Assembly (NCBI GenBank): GCA_964457945.1
Contig: CAYWFX010000004.1
Span: 62,001 to 126,000, forward strand
Length of the DNA: 64,000 nucleotides
Reading direction: 5' to 3'
Source of the DNA: PHAA01 sp964457945
GTDB taxonomy: Bacteria > Bacillota > Syntrophomonadia > Syntrophomonadales > Syntrophomonadaceae
Below the pieces are notes generated by a model. That model was not told where the DNA came from and searched no databases. It saw only the letters and a program-made list of their open reading frames with translations. A program made the translations under genes and the position numbers. Shown here piece by piece: positions 24,442 to 33,819 of the stretch (its first letter is position 1; the number at the start of each line of letters is the position of its first letter).

Positions 24442-25824
24442 ATGGAAAACAATAGGCCCTCAGCTCACCTGAAATGGAATAATAGAAATGAGGAAATGAA
24501 GAGTCAGGCAGGCTATACTATCCGAGATATTGAAAGGATTATAGTAAATCCGGTATTTGATAACCAGTCAATTTTTGAACAAATGGGGGAACCTGTTTCC
24601 ATCGATGGGGTAATTAACAATCGCTATTATTATGGGGATAATTACGATCTTCTCCAGGTTCTGGCCTCAAGTAAAAATGAGAGAAAAATTGATCTTATTT
24701 ATATAGACCCGCCTTATATGACAGAGCTTGACTATCATTCCAGGATAAGCGTAGGAACTTATTCAGATATACGGCATATCAACCGAAAAGCATTTCAAGA
24801 TACCTGGGAAGGTGGGATGGACTCTTTCCTGGATATGCTATATTCCCGTTTGCGATTAATGCGGCAGGTTTTAGCTGAAAATGGAAGCATATTTGTGCAC
24901 GTTGATTGGCACAGCAGTCATTATGTTAAAATATTGTTAGATGAAGTATTTGGCCGAGATAATTTTATCAATGAGATTGTATGGTGCTTTGGAGGGGGGA
25001 GCAGTTCCCGGAAGCATTTTCAGCGTAAGCATGACTTGATTTTTTGGTATGCTCGGAGCTCTGAATACACTTTTAATCCGCAGTATCGTCCTTATACGTC
25101 AGGTACGGTACAGCGAGGACTGACCAATGTAAAGGGCGACCGTTACAAACTTAATGAAGAAGGAGCTTTGATGCAGGATTGGTGGGTAGATATAAATAAA
25201 ATCCTCAGTCCTACAGCTCGGGAAAACCTCAAGTTTCCTACTCAAAAGCCGAAAGAACTAATTAAAAGAATCCTCCTTTCTGCATCTCATCCAGGAAGCC
25301 TGGTCGCTGATTTTTTTGCCGGTTCCGGTACCACGGCTGAAGTCTGTAATGAACTAGGTAGAACCTGGATTTTAAGCGACAGCAGTAAACTAGCGCTGCA
25401 AACCACTCTATATCGACTTTTGAGGTCGGGCTCGCCGCCTTTTGCGATTATCACAGGTGAACAACTTCCCGAAAAAGATGAGCAGGGAAAATTAGTACTT
25501 AAAAAACCTGTTTTTCGAAAAATAGACAAAGATAGGTGTCTGATCGAAATTGGAATAGAGTCTTATTGTCCGCAACCGGAAAATATGCGACCTTCTTCCC
25601 AGGATTTTGCCTCCGACATTGAATTTTGGGAGCTTGATTTAGATTTCAATGGCGAAGTTTTTCATTCCCATTATCAGATAATGCGAGAGAAACAAAGATT
25701 TAAGGCCCCGATAGCACTCAACTTGCTGGTCCATGTTCCAGCAAAAGAAAGTTATAAGATTGCTATAAAGGTCTATGATGTTTTTGCAACCCATACCATG
25801 GAAGTGATGACATTTGAACCGTGA
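24442..25824 (+). CDS. Solitary beta-class DNA methyltransferase
   Basis: At 460 residues this resembles type III Mod-like/site-specific DNA-methyltransferases. The catalytic motif IV IDPPY (89-92 for DPPY) comes before the target-recognition region, and the SAM-binding motif I FAGSGTTAEV lies at about 292-301, the order of the beta class. DPPY suggests N6-adenine methylation. The ATG at 24442 has CAGGAG 8 bp upstream; an in-frame TTG at 24424 does not. The last 120 residues, after the SAM site, are unassigned. No restriction endonuclease or specificity gene is adjacent. Target sequence unknown. Confidence 0.88.
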   Translation: MENNRPSAHLKWNNRNEEMKSQAGYTIRDIERIIVNPVFDNQSIFEQMGEPVSIDGVINNRYYYGDNYDLLQVLASSKNERKIDLIYIDPPYMTELDYHSRISVGTYSDIRHINRKAFQDTWEGGMDSFLDMLYSRLRLMRQVLAENGSIFVHVDWHSSHYVKILLDEVFGRDNFINEIVWCFGGGSSSRKHFQRKHDLIFWYARSSEYTFNPQYRPYTSGTVQRGLTNVKGDRYKLNEEGALMQDWWVDINKILSPTARENLKFPTQKPKELIKRILLSASHPGSLVADFFAGSGTTAEVCNELGRTWILSDSSKLALQTTLYRLLRSGSPPFAIITGEQLPEKDEQGKLVLKKPVFRKIDKDRCLIEIGIESYCPQPENMRPSSQDFASDIEFWELDLDFNGEVFHSHYQIMREKQRFKAPIALNLLVHVPAKESYKIAIKVYDVFATHTMEVMTFEP

Positions 25825-25900
25825 CAAGCCCTTAGTTTCTACCTCTCAAAGAATCTTTGGGGCCTGGTGTTTGCGCCAAAGATAAGTAATTGTTAAAAAT

Positions 25901-25937
25901 AGGAACGGAGTTATTAAACCCCGTTCTTACCTTTTTT
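25901..25937 (+). terminator. Terminator after the methyltransferase
   Basis: AGGAACGG (25901-25908) pairs with CCGTTCTT (25921-25928, one G-U), then CTTTTTT at 25931-25937. It lies between two convergent genes but has a T tract only for the + strand. Confidence 0.75.
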
Positions 25938-25976
25938 AAACGCTGGTATGAGTAACATTCCAATTCCTATTTCAGG

Positions 25977-26147
25977 CTAAAACCTATTACGCATTTTATT
26001 GCCTAATAAATATACGCCAGCTATAGCTGTGGCATGCAGAGCCCACCAACCAGGCTCCATAAGACTGAAAGTTCCTGGATCAATCTTGTCATCATGGGAA
26101 AGTTTCCTTGCCATGGAGTCTTTATAATCCATCATACTTGAAAACAC
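25977..26147 (-). CDS. Small membrane protein (56 aa) on the opposite strand
   Basis: This is the only convincing - strand gene. The GTG start at 26147 has a perfect AAGGAGG 8 bp upstream. The product has a polar N-terminus (MMDYKDSMARKLSHDDKID) and a C-terminal hydrophobic helix (GWWALHATAIAGVYLLG) ending in a basic tail, so it is likely a tail-anchored membrane protein. It is flanked by converging and diverging neighbours and is monocistronic. I do not recognise a named family, though the EPGWWALH type of ending looks familiar from clostridial hypothetical proteins. Confidence 0.65.
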   Translation of the reverse strand: MFSSMMDYKDSMARKLSHDDKIDPGTFSLMEPGWWALHATAIAGVYLLGNKMRNRF

Positions 26148-26354
26148 CAGCCATTCCTCCTTAAATATTATTTTTGAATGCATATATATTTTCCCCTTCA
26201 TACTTCTTTTTAAGAAAGTAATTTGTCCCACTTTTGAAAACATTTAAGACCATATATCTTGCATAGTCATGGTTTTTATGTTATCAATTGCTGTAGAGGT
26301 TCTTAGCCCTTGTATAAATTTGTAAAAAATTTTATCGCAAACGGGGTTGTGGAA

Positions 26355-27449
26355 ATGGATAAGTCAGAACTAGCCACCTTATATTTTTTTCATACCCTAA
26401 AAGGCTTAGGTAATAGAACTCTATGGAAAATTAAAAAGGAATGGGGAAGTTTTCAAAAGTGTTTTGAGGCTGATAGTAAACTATTGCACCAGTCTTCATT
26501 ATCGACTCCGATCATTGATACGATTATTGATGCTAGGCGGGGAGCTAATCCAGCGAGGCTATTAGAAAAGCTTCGAGACGAGGATATCAAAATAGCTTGT
26601 GTGGAAGATGATGATTATCCACAACTCTTGGGAAGTATCTTTGATCCGCCCTACATATTTTATTACCATGGCAACATAGAAATACTTGATGATTTTTGTA
26701 TTGCCATTGTAGGTTCTAGAATGGCAAGCACCTATGGCAAGGGGCAGGCCAGGCGATTTGGGAATGAACTTGCCAAGCAGGGTATGGTAGTGGTTAGTGG
26801 TATGGCCAGGGGAATAGATACAGAAGCGCATCGAGGGGCCTTGGAAGCGGGTGGAAGAACTGCAGCCGTATTAGGTAGTGGGGTTGATGTAGTATACCCG
26901 CCAGAAAGCCTTAAATTATATACCAGTATATGTGCAAGCGGGCTAGTTTTGAGCGAGTTTCCTCCGCATACGCACCCGGAACCAGGTAATTTTCCGGTCA
27001 GGAACCGAACCATATCTGGTCTGTGCCGAGGAGTTTTGGTGGTAGAGGCTCAGAAAAAGAGCGGAGCCTTAATTACCGCTGATTTTGCCTTGGAGCAAGG
27101 ACGGGATGTCTTTGCCGTTCCAGGACCTATTAATAGTAAAAACAGCGTAGGAACCAATTTCCTAATCAAGCAGGGAGCCTGTCTGGTAAGCGGGATAGAG
27201 GACATTCTGGCCGAGTATGTTTTAAATAATCAAAATGATTTGCCCCAAGTAAGTCAAGGGGAACTTCTCTTCGGTCTGGAGGCTGAAGAATTATCGGTGT
27301 TAGAAGCCCTAGGCCATGAGGAAGAACATTTTAATATTTTGATGGGCAGTACGGGATTAAGTACCGGGGCTTTAAGCACTGTACTTCTAAAAATGGAATT
27401 AAAGGGCATAATTCAAGCGTTGCCCGGCAATTACTATGTAAAGATTTAG
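26355..27449 (+). CDS. dprA: DNA processing protein DprA/Smf
   Basis: The 364-residue protein has an N-terminal helix-hairpin-like region (LKGLGNRTLWKIKKEW), the Rossmann-like DprA core (IVGSRMASTYG, SGMARGIDTEAHRGAL, GSGVDVVYPPE, FPVRNRTISGLC) and a C-terminal winged-helix-like domain (LEALGHEEEHFNILM). DprA loads RecA on incoming single-stranded DNA in competent cells. ATG 26355 is chosen over the in-frame start at 26310 because a GGGG-type ribosome site precedes it and the protein then has the usual length. It precedes topA, as in many Firmicutes. Confidence 0.94.
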   Translation: MDKSELATLYFFHTLKGLGNRTLWKIKKEWGSFQKCFEADSKLLHQSSLSTPIIDTIIDARRGANPARLLEKLRDEDIKIACVEDDDYPQLLGSIFDPPYIFYYHGNIEILDDFCIAIVGSRMASTYGKGQARRFGNELAKQGMVVVSGMARGIDTEAHRGALEAGGRTAAVLGSGVDVVYPPESLKLYTSICASGLVLSEFPPHTHPEPGNFPVRNRTISGLCRGVLVVEAQKKSGALITADFALEQGRDVFAVPGPINSKNSVGTNFLIKQGACLVSGIEDILAEYVLNNQNDLPQVSQGELLFGLEAEELSVLEALGHEEEHFNILMGSTGLSTGALSTVLLKMELKGIIQALPGNYYVKI

Positions 27450-27483
27450 AAAGCTTAGAAAACATGAAGAGAGAGGTGATATT

Positions 27484-29562
27484 TTGGCGGAAAGTACACT
27501 GGTTATTGTTGAATCAGCGGCTAAGGCAAAAACCATAGCTAAGTTTCTGGGTAAAAATTATCGGGTTAAGGCTTGTGTGGGTCATATTAAAGACCTGCCC
27601 AGGAGCAAGCTGGGTATCGATATAGAGAATGATTTTGAGCCACAATATATTACAATACGTGGCAAAGGTGAACTGCTCAAAGAAATAAAAAGTGAATCGC
27701 AGAAGTCCGGACGGATATTGCTGGCTACTGACCCGGATCGGGAAGGGGAAGCTATCGCCTGGCATCTGCAGAATGCTATGAAACTTCCGGAAAATTCAAA
27801 TTGCCGAATTGAATTTAATGAGATTACCAGTGATGCGATCAAACAGGCGATCAAAAAATCGCGGCCTGTGGATATAAACCGGGTGAATGCCCAGCAGGCT
27901 CGTAGGGTATTGGATCGCCTGGTTGGATATAACTTGAGCCCCCTGCTGTGGAGTAAAGTGCGGAAAGGGTTGAGCGCGGGGCGGGTGCAATCGGTAGTGG
28001 TTCGAATAATATGTGAACGGGAAAAAGAGATTGATGCTTTTGTACAAGAGGAGTACTGGACAATAGAGGCAATCTTAAGCGGGAAAAAGAAGGATAGCTT
28101 TGTGGCTAAATTAACTGCTTATAAAGGCGAAAAGCTGGAGATAAGGAGTGAAGCGGAGCAAGAACACATTTCCTCGTATCTGCAGGGAGCCAGCTACCTG
28201 CTAAAAAATACCGAAAAAAAGGAAAAACGCAAAAAACCAAATCCACCTTTTATTACCAGCACCATGCAGCAGGAGGCATCTAAAAGGCTGGGTTTTTATT
28301 CAAGTCGCACTATGCGTATAGCCCAGGAATTGTATGAAGGACTGGAATTAGGTAAAAAGGGTACTGTAGGTTTAATTACCTACCTCAGAACTGATTCCAC
28401 GCGTATATCGAAAATAGCCCAAGCCGAAGCTCTGGAATTCATAAATTCGGAATATGGCCACGATTATGCGCCCGCATCAGCTAATGAGTATAAGAGTAGA
28501 AAATCAGCCCAGGATGCCCATGAGGCGATTAGACCTTCTTCGATTGAACGTACCCCGGAGAGTGTGAAAAATTATCTCGGTAGGGACCAGTATCGTTTAT
28601 ATAAACTGATCTGGGAACGTTTTGTTGCCAGCCAGATGACCCCGGCAGTTTATGATACAGTTGTGGCTGATATTGAGGCTGGAGACTATAGCCTGCGCGC
28701 TAATTCCTCTCAAATAAAATTCTTAGGGTATAAAAAGATCTACAATGACAGCGAAGAAGAAGATGTGAAAAACCCGATTCCGGATATGAAAACTGGTCAA
28801 GTTCTGAATTTAAAGGAATTAAAACCGGAGCAGCATTTTACTCAGCCGCCGCCTCGCTATACTGAGGCCAGCCTGGTGAAGCTGCTGGAAGAGAAAAATA
28901 TTGGGCGTCCCAGTACCTACGCTCCCATCATTGAAACGATTTTAAAACGTCATTATGTGGAACGTCAGAATAAGCAGTTCGTTCCGGCTGAATTGGGTTT
29001 TATTGTAGTGGATTTGTTAACCCAGCATTTTGGAAATATATTAGACACTCAGTTTACCGCCAAGATGGAGGAAGATCTTGATCTCATAGAAGAGGGACAG
29101 TTAAACTGGAAGGGGGTTGTCCGCGATTTCTATGGTCCGTTTAATTCCGATATGGAGAAGGCTCAGGATTTAATTGAGAAGGTAGAAATCAAGGATGAAG
29201 AAGCCGGGAAGGACTGTCCTAAGTGCGGCAAGCCCATGTTCATTAAATATGGTCGTTTCGGTAAATTTATCGCCTGTTCTGGTTTTCCCGAGTGCAGGCA
29301 CACTGAATCTTTGAATGAAGAGGTAGGGGTTAATTGCCCGTTTTGTGGTGGTGCGGTTGTTGCTTTGAAGTCTAAAAAGGGGCGAAAATACTTTGGCTGC
29401 AAGAACTATCCGGAATGCAATTTTAGATCATGGAACAAACCTACTGGTGAAAAATGCCCTGCATGTGGTGATGCCATGGTAGAAAAACTGAATAAAAATA
29501 AAGAAGTGAATGCGGTTTGCCAGAACTCAGAATGTAAGCACTTTCAGGAAATGAGGAAATAG
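27484..29562 (+). CDS. topA: DNA topoisomerase I
   Basis: A 692-residue type IA topoisomerase relaxing negative supercoils. The N-terminal TOPRIM domain has VESAAKAKTIAKFLG and the acidic DPDREGEAIAWHL. The active-site tyrosine is Tyr300 in TYLRTDSTRI. Later motifs are AHEAIRPS and NIGRPSTYAPII. The C-terminus has three four-cysteine zinc ribbons, starting near CPKCGKPM, CPFCGGAV and CPACGDAM. The TTG start has AGAGAGGTGAT upstream. The next gene starts 1 bp after the stop. Confidence 0.97.
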   Translation: MAESTLVIVESAAKAKTIAKFLGKNYRVKACVGHIKDLPRSKLGIDIENDFEPQYITIRGKGELLKEIKSESQKSGRILLATDPDREGEAIAWHLQNAMKLPENSNCRIEFNEITSDAIKQAIKKSRPVDINRVNAQQARRVLDRLVGYNLSPLLWSKVRKGLSAGRVQSVVVRIICEREKEIDAFVQEEYWTIEAILSGKKKDSFVAKLTAYKGEKLEIRSEAEQEHISSYLQGASYLLKNTEKKEKRKKPNPPFITSTMQQEASKRLGFYSSRTMRIAQELYEGLELGKKGTVGLITYLRTDSTRISKIAQAEALEFINSEYGHDYAPASANEYKSRKSAQDAHEAIRPSSIERTPESVKNYLGRDQYRLYKLIWERFVASQMTPAVYDTVVADIEAGDYSLRANSSQIKFLGYKKIYNDSEEEDVKNPIPDMKTGQVLNLKELKPEQHFTQPPPRYTEASLVKLLEEKNIGRPSTYAPIIETILKRHYVERQNKQFVPAELGFIVVDLLTQHFGNILDTQFTAKMEEDLDLIEEGQLNWKGVVRDFYGPFNSDMEKAQDLIEKVEIKDEEAGKDCPKCGKPMFIKYGRFGKFIACSGFPECRHTESLNEEVGVNCPFCGGAVVALKSKKGRKYFGCKNYPECNFRSWNKPTGEKCPACGDAMVEKLNKNKEVNAVCQNSECKHFQEMRK

Positions 29563-29563
29563 A

Positions 29564-30859
29564 TTGCCATTAGTTCACGTAATTGGAGGTGGGTTGGCCG
29601 GATGTGAGGCAGCCTATCATATTGCTCAGGCTGGAACCAAGGTGAAACTGTGGGAGATGAGACCTGACAAGATGACTCCGGTACATAAGTCGGGCCAGTT
29701 AGCGGAGTTGGTATGCAGCAATTCTCTGAAGTCAGAACTTCCTGCTACAGCCCAGGGTTTATTAAAAGAAGAAATGCGAGCCATGGGTTCCTTAATACTG
29801 CAATGCGCTGATCAGGCCAGGGTTCCTGCCGGGTCAGCATTGGCAGTAGATCGGGAGCTTTTTTCTGCCCTGGTTACCGAAACGGTAAATTCGCATCAGG
29901 GCATTGAGGTCATTCGTGAGGAAGTGACGATTCTTCCTGAGAACGAACCAGTAATCATAGCCACTGGGCCGTTGACATCGGAAAAACTATTTGCAGAACT
30001 GCTCCGCATGAGCGGGGAGGAAAACCTTTTTTTCTATGACGCGGTGGCTCCCAGTGTAACCCTGGAAAGTCTGGATAAAGAGAAAGTATTTAAGGCCTCC
30101 CGCTATGGCAAAGGTACGGATGATTACTACAATTGTCCTATGAGCAGGGAGGAATACGAAAATTTCTACCATAATTTAGTGGATGCTGATGTGAGTGAAG
30201 GCCATAGCGTGGATAAGAAGCTTTTTTTCAATGGTTGTATGCCCATAGAAGTAATGGGCCGCCGGGGTCTGGATACCTTAAGATTTGGCCCTATGAGACC
30301 CGTGGGCTTATCCGATCCGCGCACAGGTCAGAGAGCCTGGGCAGTAGTGCAGCTTCGGCAGGAAAATAGAGAGGGAACAGTATATGGCCTGGTAGGATTT
30401 CAGACCCGTTTGAAATGGGGTGAACAGGATAGAATATTCCGATTAATTCCCGGTCTGGAAAAAGCAGATTTTGTTAGACATGGAGTTATGCACCGGAATA
30501 CCTATATAAACAGTCCCCGTTTATTGGAGCCCACCTTGCAGTATAAGAAAAATCCAGCGTTATTTTGGGCTGGTCAAATAACGGGGGTCGAGGGCTATAT
30601 GGAGTCGGCAGCAACTGGAATTCTAGCCGGTATTAATGCAGTTCGTTTCCTTAAGCAACAGCCCTTGTTAGTATTGAATCATTGTACCATGTTAGGAGCA
30701 TTAATTAATTTTATAACTGATAGCAGTAACAAAGAATTTCAACCTATCAACGCCAATTTTGGAATTTTGCCTCCCTTAGCCAACATGATTAAGGATAAAA
30801 AAGCCAGGTATGAACAATATGCCCAACGTTCACGAGAAGCAATGATGATAATAAAATAA
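29564..30859 (+). CDS. trmFO: Methylenetetrahydrofolate--tRNA-(uracil54-C5)-methyltransferase TrmFO
   Basis: This 431-residue FAD enzyme forms ribothymidine at tRNA position 54 using methylene-THF. It shows the N-terminal dinucleotide fold HVIGGGLAGCEAAYHIA, the family segment LVCSNSLKSELPATAQGLLKEEM (two adjoining stretches), the catalytic-cysteine region near FNGCMPIEVMGRRG, and TGVEGYMESAATG near the C-terminus. The TTG start is translationally coupled to topA (1-bp gap). It is followed by xerC as in Bacillus. Confidence 0.96.
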   Translation: MPLVHVIGGGLAGCEAAYHIAQAGTKVKLWEMRPDKMTPVHKSGQLAELVCSNSLKSELPATAQGLLKEEMRAMGSLILQCADQARVPAGSALAVDRELFSALVTETVNSHQGIEVIREEVTILPENEPVIIATGPLTSEKLFAELLRMSGEENLFFYDAVAPSVTLESLDKEKVFKASRYGKGTDDYYNCPMSREEYENFYHNLVDADVSEGHSVDKKLFFNGCMPIEVMGRRGLDTLRFGPMRPVGLSDPRTGQRAWAVVQLRQENREGTVYGLVGFQTRLKWGEQDRIFRLIPGLEKADFVRHGVMHRNTYINSPRLLEPTLQYKKNPALFWAGQITGVEGYMESAATGILAGINAVRFLKQQPLLVLNHCTMLGALINFITDSSNKEFQPINANFGILPPLANMIKDKKARYEQYAQRSREAMMIIK

Positions 30860-30939
30860 TTGTCTTGGCTGCAGGTTGTAAAATGATGCTAATTATGCTA
30901 CATTCCCTTTATAGGAAGAAATATGTGGAGGTGAACTGC

Positions 30940-31851
30940 GTGCTCGTTCAGCATGTGGAAGGTTTTCTGACCCAATTGCGTGTCGAGAAGAGTGCCTCCC
31001 AACTAACCCTGATCAGCTACAGAACTGATTTGAACCAATTTTTTAATTTTATGGCCGGATATTGCCAGGTGAGTCGGGATGAAGTATCAATTACTTGTTT
31101 GAATCACCGTGCGGTCAGAGAATACATCGGCAGTATGCAAAGTAATAATTTAAGCAGAGCCACTATGGCAAGAAAATTGGCGGCTTTACGTTCATTCGTC
31201 AAGTACCTTTGTCGGGAAAATGTTTTGGAAGGAAACCCTATTGCTAATGTATCTACCCCTAAGCAGGAAAAAAAACTACCTCGCTTTTTATATCCTATTG
31301 AAATTAACCTTTTAATGGATGCTCCTGATACCAGTAAGGCTGTAGGAAAAAGGGACAAAGCTATATTGGAGACTCTTTATGCCGCCGGGGTAAGGGTTAG
31401 TGAATTGGTGGGGATTACCCTGTCTGATCTTGATTTGAATGATGAATTGATAAAAATAAGAGGTAAAGGCAGCAAAGAACGATTAGCTCATTTGGGCAGG
31501 CAAGCTAAGGCAGCTTTAATAAATTATATCGATAATGGAAGACCCTACTTTTTAGCCAAAAGCAATGTTGTTAGTAATGCCTTGTTCTTAAACAAATTTG
31601 GTACTTGTCTCTCAGTGCGGAGTATAAGAAACATTATTAACAAATACGTAGAACAGTTGGCCTTTAATCAGAAGGTGAGCCCTCATACCCTTAGACATTC
31701 TTTTGCTACCCATCTATTAAATGGCGGTGCTGATTTGCGTGCCGTGCAGGAACTATTAGGACATGTAAAATTATCTACCACTCAGATTTATACCCATCTA
31801 ACCCGAGATAGGATTAAGGCTATTCACGATGAAAATCATCCGCGGAGGTAA
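30940..31851 (+). CDS. xerC: Tyrosine recombinase XerC (CodV)
   Basis: This 303-residue site-specific recombinase resolves chromosome dimers at dif. It has an N-terminal core-binding SAM-like domain (residues about 1-90) and a catalytic domain with the Arg in AAGVRVSELVG, Lys in GKGSKERLAHL, HTLRHSFATHLL, GHVKLSTTQIYTH and its nucleophilic tyrosine. The GTG at 30940 has GGAGGTG 6 bp upstream. A longer in-frame start at 30865 lacks such a site and would add 25 unusual residues. The end reaches close to the hslV start. Confidence 0.95.
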   Translation: MLVQHVEGFLTQLRVEKSASQLTLISYRTDLNQFFNFMAGYCQVSRDEVSITCLNHRAVREYIGSMQSNNLSRATMARKLAALRSFVKYLCRENVLEGNPIANVSTPKQEKKLPRFLYPIEINLLMDAPDTSKAVGKRDKAILETLYAAGVRVSELVGITLSDLDLNDELIKIRGKGSKERLAHLGRQAKAALINYIDNGRPYFLAKSNVVSNALFLNKFGTCLSVRSIRNIINKYVEQLAFNQKVSPHTLRHSFATHLLNGGADLRAVQELLGHVKLSTTQIYTHLTRDRIKAIHDENHPRR

Positions 31852-31855
31852 TATA

Positions 31856-32389
31856 ATGTTTGAAGCAACCACTATAGTAGCAGTTAAGAAGGGTGAACTA
31901 ATGGCCATTGCGGGCGATGGCCAGGTTACCTTTGGTCAAAATGTAGTGATGAAGAATAATGCTGTTAAAATTAGAAAGCTATATGAAGGCAAAGTAGTAG
32001 CAGGGTTTGCTGGATCAGTTGCCGATGCTTTTACCTTGTTTGCCAAGTTTGAAGAGAAGCTGAAGGAGACCGGCGGCAATTTAACCAGGGCGGCAGTAGA
32101 AATAGCCAAAGAGTGGAGGACAGATCGAATCTTACGTAAACTAGAAGCCCTGTTAATCGTTGCAGATCGCGAGAGAATGTTTATTATATCCGGAAATGGG
32201 GAAGTAATTGAACCGGACGATGGCATCACTGCGATTGGGTCAGGTGGTTCCTATGCCCTGGCTGCAGCTCGTGCCTTGGCACGGTTTACTGATATGACTG
32301 CTCCGGAGATAGCCAGAGAGTCATTGATAATAGCGGCGGAAATATGCATATTTACCAATGATCGAATTACAGTAGAGGTAGTGGAGTAG
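31856..32389 (+). CDS. hslV: ATP-dependent protease peptidase subunit HslV (ClpQ/CodW)
   Basis: A 177-residue Ntn-type peptidase of the HslUV chamber. The ATG at 31856 has CGGAGGT upstream and gives the N-terminus MFEATTIVAVKKG. The conserved TT then starts at residue 5, so removal of a four-residue leader would expose the catalytic threonine. Family motifs GDGQVTFG, GFAGSVADAF and GSGGSYALAAARAL follow. The longer frame from 31829 would overlap xerC and has no ribosome site. It pairs with hslU 17 bp downstream. Confidence 0.95.
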   Translation: MFEATTIVAVKKGELMAIAGDGQVTFGQNVVMKNNAVKIRKLYEGKVVAGFAGSVADAFTLFAKFEEKLKETGGNLTRAAVEIAKEWRTDRILRKLEALLIVADRERMFIISGNGEVIEPDDGITAIGSGGSYALAAARALARFTDMTAPEIARESLIIAAEICIFTNDRITVEVVE

Positions 32390-32406
32390 AAAAGGAGACG
32401 TTAGCT

Positions 32407-33807
32407 TTGCATAATCTTACCCCCAAAGAGATAGTAGAAGAGCTGGATAAATATATAATTGGCCAAAAGGATGCCAAAAAGGCAGTCGCTATTGCTCTCA
32501 GAAACCGTTATCGGAGAAAGCTGCTCCCGATAGAGCTAAGTGAGGAGATTTATCCGAAAAACATTATTATGATAGGCCCCACCGGGGTAGGTAAAACTGA
32601 AATTGCTCGTCGTTTAGCTAAATTGGTCAAGGCACCTTTTATTAAGGTCGAGGCCAGTAAATTCACCGAAGTTGGTTATGTAGGTCGGGATGTTGATTCA
32701 ATGATTCGGGATCTGGTGCAGACCTCCCTTCGAATGGTCAAACAGGAGAAGATGGAGGAGGTAGAGGAAAAGGGTCTAATTCTGGCTGAAGAGAGGATAG
32801 TAGAATGCATTATCCCCCTGCCGGCTAAAAAAGAGAAGTCTATTAAGAATCCTTTTGAATTTCTTATGGGTCAATCTCAGGATAATCATGAAGGGGATGA
32901 GGAATATCCTAGGCGCTTGCGCGAGGTTGAGCAACAGAGGGAAATCATTCGGCAAAAGCTAGCCCGTAAGGAACTGGAACAGGAAATAATCGAGATTGAA
33001 GTAGAAGAAAAAAACAATTCATTTATGGAGGTAATATCCGGGTCGGGTGTTGAAGAGATGGGAATCAACCTGCAGGATGTTCTGGGCGGAATCCTACCTA
33101 AGAATAAAAAGAAAAGAAAATTTACGGTGGAGGAAGCTCGTAAAATATTGAGTTATGAGGAAGCTACTCGGCTCATCGATGCAGATGAGGCCAACCGTGA
33201 AGCTATCAGAAGGGTGGAAGAGGACGGTCTGGTATTTTTAGATGAAATTGATAAGATTGCCAGTAAAGAGAGCTCCTACGGCCCGGATGTTTCTCGCGGA
33301 GGTGTGCAAAGGGATATTTTGCCCATTATTGAAGGTTCAACGGTGGTTACAAAATATGGACCAGTTAAAACTGACCATATCCTTTTTATTGCCGCGGGGG
33401 CTTTTCATGTGTGCAAACCTTCTGACCTAATACCAGAGTTACAGGGCAGATTTCCGATTCGAGTGGAGTTGGAAAGTCTAAAGAAAGATGATTTAAAGAG
33501 GATACTTACTGAGCCGCATAATTCTCTAATAAAACAATATATAGCCTTACTTTCAACTGAAAATGTAGAATTGGCTTTTGGCGAAGATTCTATAGACTAT
33601 ATTGCCGAAATCGCTTATGAAGTAAATGCGAGAACAGAAAATATTGGAGCTCGGCGTTTACACACCATTATGGAGAAAGTATTGGAGGATTTACTCTTTG
33701 ATGCGGCTTATATGCGGGGACAGAAGATTGACATTGATCGCAATTATGTGGAACAAAGGCTCAAAAAAATAGCAGAAGATGATGATTTGAGTAGATATAT
33801 CCTGTAG
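32407..33807 (+). CDS. hslU: HslUV unfoldase subunit HslU (ClpY)
   Basis: This 466-residue AAA+ ATPase feeds substrates into HslV. It has the N-terminal TPKEIVEELDKYIIGQ, Walker A GPTGVGKTEIARRLA, the pore-loop region with VGRDVDSMIRDL, a long charged intermediate (I) domain at about 105-230, Walker B LVFLDEIDKIA, and the C-terminal sensor-2 segment NIGARRLHTIMEK. It ends in the family-type DLSRYIL tail that docks in HslV. The TTG start has AAGGAGACG upstream. Confidence 0.97.
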   Translation: MHNLTPKEIVEELDKYIIGQKDAKKAVAIALRNRYRRKLLPIELSEEIYPKNIIMIGPTGVGKTEIARRLAKLVKAPFIKVEASKFTEVGYVGRDVDSMIRDLVQTSLRMVKQEKMEEVEEKGLILAEERIVECIIPLPAKKEKSIKNPFEFLMGQSQDNHEGDEEYPRRLREVEQQREIIRQKLARKELEQEIIEIEVEEKNNSFMEVISGSGVEEMGINLQDVLGGILPKNKKKRKFTVEEARKILSYEEATRLIDADEANREAIRRVEEDGLVFLDEIDKIASKESSYGPDVSRGGVQRDILPIIEGSTVVTKYGPVKTDHILFIAAGAFHVCKPSDLIPELQGRFPIRVELESLKKDDLKRILTEPHNSLIKQYIALLSTENVELAFGEDSIDYIAEIAYEVNARTENIGARRLHTIMEKVLEDLLFDAAYMRGQKIDIDRNYVEQRLKKIAEDDDLSRYIL

Positions 33808-33819
33808 GAGGTTGGGTGG

